From the NCBI GenBank assembly GCA_016711125.1, contig JADJTQ010000001.1:124001-188000 (forward strand): a DNA stretch of 64,000 nucleotides, written 5' to 3'. Shown here in pieces: positions 58,454 through 64,000 of the stretch. Within the stretch, counting starts at the first letter, position 1. Every line of letters begins with the position of its first letter. The position numbers and the translations under genes were made by a program. Source of the DNA: Saprospiraceae bacterium (GTDB lineage Bacteria > Bacteroidota > Bacteroidia > Chitinophagales > Saprospiraceae). The notes beneath the pieces are model-generated. The model worked only from the letters and a program-made list of their open reading frames with translations, was not told the DNA's origin and did not search any database.

Positions 58454-59290
58454 ATGAATAGATTAATTTTGATTTTATTAATATTAATTGGATTTGTTGA
58501 CTTACGAGCAAGCCCTCAATCTCCGGATTTTTTGATTTTAGATCAAGATACTTTACCATTATACCATTTGCCTTTGCACAGTTTGGACTCACTGACACAA
58601 AAAAGATTCTTTGACAATTTACAATCGGATACATTAGAATTTGGTTTCTCGTTTAATTTATGGCGTGGATATCAAGCGTATTGGCAGATAATAGATATGA
58701 AGTTGTATTTAGTAGGACTGAAAAATTATTTAAACTCGGAGGCAATTTTAAAGAATACATTTCCAGAGCATTTTGAAAATGTAAAAGTTTTGGCGTATTG
58801 GTATAATTCCTATTTGTCGATTGGAAAAGACAAGGTTTTAAAATATGATGGCGTATTTAGTTATAATTTCCTGAAGTCAAAGATTTTTGAATTTGAAAAC
58901 GGAATCCTAACCTCACAAGGGATTGTTGATAATTATATTAATTTGCCAAATGGAATATCTCGATTTGATAGGGAAAAAGTAACGAATCGTATTTTTAGTA
59001 GAATTAAAAAACTTGACTGGAAAAATCTTTCTGATTGTGGTTGTGACGATGAATATTGGATTACAATTGATGACAAAGGTAAAATAAGCAAAGTTGAATT
59101 TGTTCCTACATTTGATTTAGAGGAAAGAAATATTGAATATGCTATAGAGTTTAAAATGTGTACTGACACGTTGTTTAAGCATCTTGAAGAAATGCAATTT
59201 GATATTATTAAATGGAACGGACAACCATACACAGAGAAAATCCGGATTGAAGTATTTTATGATAAAAAATTAGAGAATTGGACAGAATAA
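58454..59290 (+). CDS. Secreted protein of unknown function
   Basis: A 278-residue protein with a signal peptide (about 1-20). No known domain is recognised. Visible features are an aromatic-rich region (FGFSFNLWRGYQAYWQIIDM), a possible CGCDD metal-binding cluster in NLSDCGCDDEYWI and a C-terminal beta-rich part that resembles a TonB_C-like or similar small fold (ITIDDKGKISKVEFVPTF) only superficially. It is enclosed by two attC-like palindromes in the exact geometry of a one-gene cassette: 29 bp before the start and 8 bp after the stop. Confidence 0.7.
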   Translation: MNRLILILLILIGFVDLRASPQSPDFLILDQDTLPLYHLPLHSLDSLTQKRFFDNLQSDTLEFGFSFNLWRGYQAYWQIIDMKLYLVGLKNYLNSEAILKNTFPEHFENVKVLAYWYNSYLSIGKDKVLKYDGVFSYNFLKSKIFEFENGILTSQGIVDNYINLPNGISRFDREKVTNRIFSRIKKLDWKNLSDCGCDDEYWITIDDKGKISKVEFVPTFDLEERNIEYAIEFKMCTDTLFKHLEEMQFDIIKWNGQPYTEKIRIEVFYDKKLENWTE

Positions 59291-59605
59291 GAACGCTGCC
59301 TAACATTGGATGTACAAAGTGGGAGCAATAGTAGTAAATTTAACGGTTGTAACCCGCTTCAGCATTATAGAGGTATGATAAGTTTGAAGCTTGCAATCGC
59401 TTACTTTGTATATACTAAACGTTTGCAGTCACTTAAGGAAGTAAAAGGTAAAATTCGGATTAGAAATTTTAGAAGAACATGCCGGAGGCTGTTAGTGAAG
59501 GAGCGATTGAGAGAATATTTGGTTTGCTCAGTGGGTCACATTCTCCTGGTAATGATCGGGCTGCTGCTTATCTTACAAGTGAATCAGTTAAAATAAAGAT
59601 GAAAA
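59291..59605. other. Intergenic region carrying an attC-like site
   Basis: The first part is the palindrome 59298-59426. The remaining 180 bp show no gene, though a short frame from 59479 (MPEAVSEGAIERIFG) may be chance. Confidence 0.4.
59298..59426 (+). repeat. attC-like palindrome
   Basis: It starts with GCCTAAC (59298-59304), a perfect RYYYAAC core, 8 bp after the stop codon. The left arm 59308-59326 (ggatgtacaaagtgggagc) pairs with 59399-59415 (gcttactttgtatatac), sharing a 10/11-bp core. It ends AAACGTTTGC at 59417-59426. Confidence 0.6.
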
Positions 59606-61228
59606 ATGAAAAATATCTCTATACTAATCATCTCGGCACTATATCTATGTGGATGCACTGAGCCGAATGAAGGACAGCGGATTAACATCCGTGTAGTGGA
59701 GGCGTCAACGGGCAAGATTACGCCGGTAATGGCCTGTATAACCAGCGTAAGCGATGGGAAGGTCCGCATTCCTCCTGATGCAATCATCCCGGATACGGTG
59801 TCCAAAACGAGCGATTTCTATAAAGGTATCGCTTTCCAGAGCGGTAGAAACTGGATCGGGCCGATTCGAAAGATGAACGGGATCGGCGACAACGATGATC
59901 GGAGCTACGTCTACGACAGCCTGCCCTCTATCCCCCACTGGGCAGAGCCGGTTGCCTACCAGATTTCAGGTGACTTTTCCATTACGCTCCCACCTGGCAC
60001 TTATCGAATCAGTTTGGAACACGGCAATGAGTTCATTCCCATCAAGGAAGAATTTGTGATTGCACGTGGTGGTGAAGCTACAAAGACCTTTACCATGCGT
60101 CGTTGGATTGATCTGCCAGCACGAGGATGGTTTTCCGGCGATGTACACGTTCACCACCCTACTACAAAGCAAGCCTTTAAGGATTTCCTTTGGGAATATG
60201 CACGAGCGGAAGATGTACACCTCGTAAACGTCCTGGAGATGGGCCATCATCTGGGGACGGATTTTAAACAAGAAGGTTTTGGCGAAAAATTCAGGACTTG
60301 TAAAGATAATATCTGTCTGGTGTCTGGCCAGGAGGATCCACGCAGCACCTTCGGACACATCATTGGGCTAAACATCGAACAGATGGTGCGCGACACTAAG
60401 ACATACAACTATTACGACCTGGCATTCGAAAAACTGAAACTGCAACCTGGTGCCATCGTTGGTTATGCTCACTTTTCCTGGAATGGCTGCGACTTGCCGA
60501 GAGGTTTTCCGTGGTATATTACCACCGAACAGATAGACTTTGTAGAGTTGCTCCAGTTTTCCAGGATCAATACAATGGATTACTACGATTACCTGAACCT
60601 CGGCTTCCGTATTACGGCAGCGGCTGGTAGCGACATCCCCCGGGGATCTACGCTCGGCGAAGTTCGGACCTTTGTGTTTACCGGCAATACGTTCTCTGCG
60701 GATTCCTGGTTTGAAGGCCTGAAAAAGGGGCATACTTTTGTATCCAACGGCCCGGCCCTGTTCCTCGAAGCGGACGGATCTCTTCCAGGAACAGAGATCA
60801 CCCGTAGCAAAGGATCCATAACCAATCTGAGCGTAAAGGCCCTCTCCCATGCATCGATCGGCATGATCGAGCGAGTGCTGGTATACAATAATGATGGCCT
60901 GGTAGTGGAAAAGTTAAATCCTCAGCGAGCCGATTCCATCGAAATAGACTTAGCCCATACTTTGCTCCAGAGTCAATGGTTATCTGCTGTGGTGTATTGT
61001 GACAATGGGGCAGTGGCCCATACAACTCCAATATACTTTGTCATCGATGGACAGCCGACCTGGCATATAGAAAAAGCCCCCAATATTATAGTGAAGCAAT
61101 TGGCCGCAATCCAATCCATAGAAGAAGAGACCCGAGCCATGGCAGAAGTTGATGAAGGGATTATCACCCGACTGGAGGAAGCAAAGGCGTTTTATGCGGC
61201 AATTTTAAGCACTCTACGGCCCAATTAA
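59606..61228 (+). CDS. CehA/McbA-family PHP metallohydrolase lipoprotein
   Basis: A 540-residue predicted lipoprotein (lipobox LCGC, about residue 17). Residues about 25-165 form a beta-rich N-terminal domain that includes GTYRISLEHGNEF. The PHP-type hydrolase domain starts at WFSGDVHVHHPTT with metal ligands His181 and His183, followed by NVLEMGHHLG, GQEDPRSTFGHIIGLN, VGYAHFSW and AAAGSDIPRG, which match the family's metal-binding positions. A C-terminal beta domain and a helix close the protein. It is related in its catalytic half to the protein encoded at 212 but lacks the PD40 propeller. The substrate is unknown. Confidence 0.85.
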   Translation: MKNISILIISALYLCGCTEPNEGQRINIRVVEASTGKITPVMACITSVSDGKVRIPPDAIIPDTVSKTSDFYKGIAFQSGRNWIGPIRKMNGIGDNDDRSYVYDSLPSIPHWAEPVAYQISGDFSITLPPGTYRISLEHGNEFIPIKEEFVIARGGEATKTFTMRRWIDLPARGWFSGDVHVHHPTTKQAFKDFLWEYARAEDVHLVNVLEMGHHLGTDFKQEGFGEKFRTCKDNICLVSGQEDPRSTFGHIIGLNIEQMVRDTKTYNYYDLAFEKLKLQPGAIVGYAHFSWNGCDLPRGFPWYITTEQIDFVELLQFSRINTMDYYDYLNLGFRITAAAGSDIPRGSTLGEVRTFVFTGNTFSADSWFEGLKKGHTFVSNGPALFLEADGSLPGTEITRSKGSITNLSVKALSHASIGMIERVLVYNNDGLVVEKLNPQRADSIEIDLAHTLLQSQWLSAVVYCDNGAVAHTTPIYFVIDGQPTWHIEKAPNIIVKQLAAIQSIEEETRAMAEVDEGIITRLEEAKAFYAAILSTLRPN

Positions 61229-61283
61229 GCAATTAAAGAATGGAGATATTCAAGAAACCATATATAAGAAGCCACGGTAAATC

Positions 61284-62245
61284 ATGTCAAGAGAAAAAAG
61301 TCGACAAGAAAAGAAAAGGCTGCATGTCCGGAACAAGAATCGGGAAAGATATGATTTAGAGGCACTGTTGACTGCTACCCCTGAATTGGCAGACTATCTA
61401 AAACCGAATAAATATGATGAGGTTTCAGTCGATTTTTCAAATCCTATCGCGGTAAAACTCCTGAACAAAGCACTACTAAACCATTATTACGGAATAAAGA
61501 ATTGGGAATTTCCTGATGAAAATTTATGTCCTCCAATCCTGGAAGAGCAGATTACATTCACCATATGGCTGATTTATTATCCGGAAGTAATTTTGGTGCT
61601 ATTCCTGTTGGTGATAAAATTATTTGTCTTGATATTGGTGTTGGGGCTAATTGTATTTACCCTATAATTGGAGTTACAGAATATGGTTGGAGATTTATTG
61701 GATCTGACATTGATCCAAAATCGATTGAATCAGCCAGGAATATTGTTGCTGCTAATCCAGCCCTTAAAGATAAAATTGAGTGTAGATTGCAAGAAAACCG
61801 GAATGATGTTTTTTACGGGATAATAGACAAAGACGCTAAAATTGATTTATCTATATGTAATCCTCCTTTTCATGCTTCTGAAGAAGAGGCTCAAAAGGGA
61901 ACGCGAAGAAAAGTTAAGAATCTATCAGGAAAAAAAGTAAAAACACCTAAACTCAATTTTGCAGGAATTGGCAATGAACTTATATGTGATGGTGGAGAAC
62001 ATAAGTTCATTCATGATATGGTTACAGAGAGTAAGGGATTCTCTAAAAACTGTTATTGGTTTTCGACTTTAGTATCCAAAGAATCTAATCTAAAAGGAAT
62101 TAGTAAATCATTGGAAAAAATTGAGGCCAAACAGATCAAAACAATTCCCATGGGAACCGGTAATAAATCTAGCCGGATTGTAGCTTGGACATTTCTTTCT
62201 AAAGAAGAACAAAAAGAATGGAGGGAAACCAGATGGAAAATGTAG
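61284..62245 (+). CDS. rlmF: 23S rRNA (adenine-1618-N6)-methyltransferase, one frameshift
   Basis: RlmF methylates A1618 of 23S rRNA using SAM. The first part reads KKRLHVRNKNRERYDLEAL and NKYDEVSVDFSNPIAVKLLN, both typical of the family. At about 61544, after LCPPI, one base is missing; with it the sequence runs on into PGRADYIHHMADLL. The second part has LDIGVGANCIYPIIG (SAM motif I), IGSDIDPKSIESA and the catalytic NPPF in SICNPPFHASEEEA, and ends with TGNKSSRIVAWTFL. The total of about 320 residues is the normal length. Confidence 0.9.
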
Positions 62246-62743
62246 TTGTAAAACTAATTAATAGCAAGTGCATATACCGTGCAATGACGGCGACCCCGCT
62301 TTTGGATATAGGAACTTCTCTTTGAGAATGGAAATGGGAGATAGGTTTGGACTCTTGCAGATCATAGAAATTGGTCTAATTTTTATGGTGATCTTTTGTT
62401 CCATGCGTTTTTATAACGGCTCGATTCATTAGATTGTCTCCTTCTTTTAGAGTCGCGAATGCAGATGCTGTCTAGTGTCAGGCTAATCTACATCTTCCGG
62501 ATCGTAAGTAAAATCAGAATGAGAGGTTGACCTACAAAATACGGGATGGAACTTTATATATTTGTGATTGATGATTTATGAACAACAATATGTCTTTTGT
62601 TTTAGTGCTTTATGATACTTTCCGGTTTTAAACTAAATTTGAGTTGATAAAGAAGTTGCCGTTATGACCAGGTTGGCGAGAGAGTTTATGGAAGATGGCT
62701 TGAATTCTCGTGCTTCACTTAACCTCAATAATTTGATTAAAAA
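62246..62743. other. Upstream region of the last gene
   Basis: A 498-bp spacer without a gene. It contains a candidate -7 element at 62557-62564. Confidence 0.45.
62557..62564 (+). promoter_or_regulatory. Candidate -7 element TATATTTG
   Basis: Perfect match to TAnnTTTG, 180 bp before the next ATG. No clear -33 TTTG is seen, so this is tentative. Confidence 0.3.
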
Positions 62744-64000
62744 ATGAAGATTTTCAAATATAGTTTGTTGCTTTTCCTTGCTTTTTTCTTTTTTTATACT
62801 AGCGGGCAAAATCATCCTGAAATCTATATCAACAATGCTGAAAAGAAAGCATTGCTGGGCCGCTTGGAACATTCTGGCCGAATGCAATCGTTTATTGACG
62901 ACTTGAATAGCGAGTTGAAGCCGATTGTTGAAAGGCACGTCAGCGAGCCCGAATGGATTATTTCTCGCCTGCAAATGTATTGGGAGACCAGGTATGAGCG
63001 GGTTTACGTCAATGGAATGGATTTTTCGCACGGTGAAGGTTCCGCCCCGGTGCCGACAGTTCGGTTTTCGGGATCTCGCGATTGGGCCACAGACTATTTG
63101 CAACCTTCTCTGGAAGACATTATACCCTACATGGATGATGAACGTGGGTTGTATCTTCAAAATGGGATCAAGGAAAACAGTCCGTGGGAATGGATAAATC
63201 CTTCCGAAACCGGGCATATTATCGAACGGATTAATCGGGAAATACTAAATCTTGCCGAAGACGCGGCATTTCTTTATTGGCTGAAGGGTGATGAGAATTA
63301 TGCGGTTTTTGCCTCGGATATTTTGATGAAGTATATCGAAGGGATGTATTACCGGAGCCACCCCAAACGGTGGGCGATGATCGAAATGCCCTTTTGATGG
63401 GCTTACAGACCTTCGAAGTGATTCATGAGGGTGTCATCGAACCGCTCACTGTTTGCTATGATTTTCTCTACGATTATTTGGTCAAATCGGGAAAGAATGT
63501 TGACATGGTTCAGGATGTGTTTCGCAAATGGGCCGATCAGGAAATTAAATATGGAGTTCCGGATAACAACTGGAATATGATGCAGGCCCGGTTTATTACC
63601 TATCTGGCTATTGCCCTCGAAGACGATTCATTTTATCAGGATGGCAAGGGCCAGCAATATTATATTGATCAGGTACTTAATCAAAATTCTGCTAAGCAAA
63701 AGGCACTTAAAGATGTCATCAAAAATTTCGATCCGGTTACCGCCATCTGGCCAGAAGTAGCTCATTATTCGATCATGGTATCCGATGATCTCTTAGAAAT
63801 CTACTGCTTGATGGATAAAACTCTAAACAACCATCTTCTGGCTGATGATCCCATTCTTGAAAAGGCCATCCTGGCAAATTTTAATTATTTATTTCCAAAT
63901 GGATTTACAGTTGCATATGGCGATGCCAAACATGCCCGGTTGCGATTTAATTCGTTGGAATTACTTATTGCTCAATACCGGAAATATCATCAACCGGAAA
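62744..64000 (+). CDS. Heparinase/alginate-lyase-like exported protein, frameshifted, partial
   Basis: The gene runs off the right edge. A signal peptide (about 1-21) is followed by an alpha-helical toroid-type region: AEKKALLGRLEHSGRMQSFI, WETRYERVYVNG and TGHIIERINREILNLAEDAA. Near the C4 run at 63361-63364 one base is missing; adding a C joins RSHP to TVGDDRNALLMGLQTFEVIHEGV and VPDNNWNMMQARFITYLAI in the next frame, which stays open to the end. This is the helical N-terminal part of heparinase II/III- or alginate-lyase-type polysaccharide lyases of Bacteroidetes. The catalytic beta-sandwich would be outside the window. Confidence 0.7.

Noticed and set aside
1..64000. CRISPR array, tRNA or rRNA genes
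   Set aside because: I found no regularly spaced direct repeats of CRISPR length and no cloverleaf or rRNA-like sequence on reading through both strands; a covariance-model scan would settle this.

Overview
The window comes from a Bacteroidota genome. Support for this: a FecI-type ECF sigma factor with FecR, SusC and SusD homologues; a C-terminal type IX secretion (T9SS) sorting domain; a fused CusA-TolC metal pump of the kind found in this phylum; and TAnnTTTG-type -7 promoter elements. It holds no rRNA, tRNA or CRISPR array that I can see, and no core-gene operon. Most genes are accessory. The base calls look imperfect: about ten otherwise intact genes carry single-base frameshifts, several of them in homopolymers.

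Left part (1-15.7 kb): mostly stand-alone genes, all on the + strand (a PD40-PHP metallohydrolase, a propeller lipoprotein, leuA, a phosphatase, a methyltransferase, a beta-helix pseudogene, a YdeI-like protein, a SIMPL protein, a TonB-C protein, a ParDE toxin-antitoxin pair, a DUF4386 protein and an ankyrin lipoprotein). Many are separated by imperfect palindromes that begin with an ATAAC-like motif shortly after a stop codon and end with an AACGTTA-like motif before the next gene. They resemble integron attC sites, and the same arrangement returns at 58.3-59.4 kb around a single orphan gene. No integrase lies in the window. A roughly 95-bp repeat occurs three times (4.1, 7.8 and 54.2 kb).

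15.8-22 kb: a complete IS21-family element (istA, istB, tandem terminal repeats, a string of hairpins), a DUF2200 gene, a membrane protein, a solo end of a second related IS, and a decayed adenylate cyclase-TPR gene.

22-43 kb: an AraC regulator, a membrane protein, an agarase-like Tat protein and a polysaccharide-utilisation-type locus (sigma and FecR, SusC, SusD, an FG-GAP/ASPIC lipoprotein, two BNR/sortilin-fold proteins in opposite orientation and an arylsulfotransferase-like T9SS cargo). Together they look like a regulated outer-membrane uptake system with surface glycan-handling proteins. The substrate cannot be read from sequence.

43-54 kb: an MFS carrier, then a metal-resistance block: OmpR-type regulator, histidine kinase, VIT/CCC1 transporter, CusA-TolC fusion, CusB adaptor and a DUF2231-like membrane protein. 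Arrays of four CTTAA-like boxes at exact 11-bp spacing lie before the regulator and before cusA, which suggests one regulon.

54-64 kb: an SRPBCC protein, a broken NmrA-like gene joined to a serine-hydrolase tail, a DUF262-HNH-AlbA_2 fusion that is a candidate phage-defence gene, an orphan secreted protein, a second CehA/McbA metallohydrolase, a frameshifted rlmF and the start of a heparinase/alginate-lyase-like gene that runs off the window.
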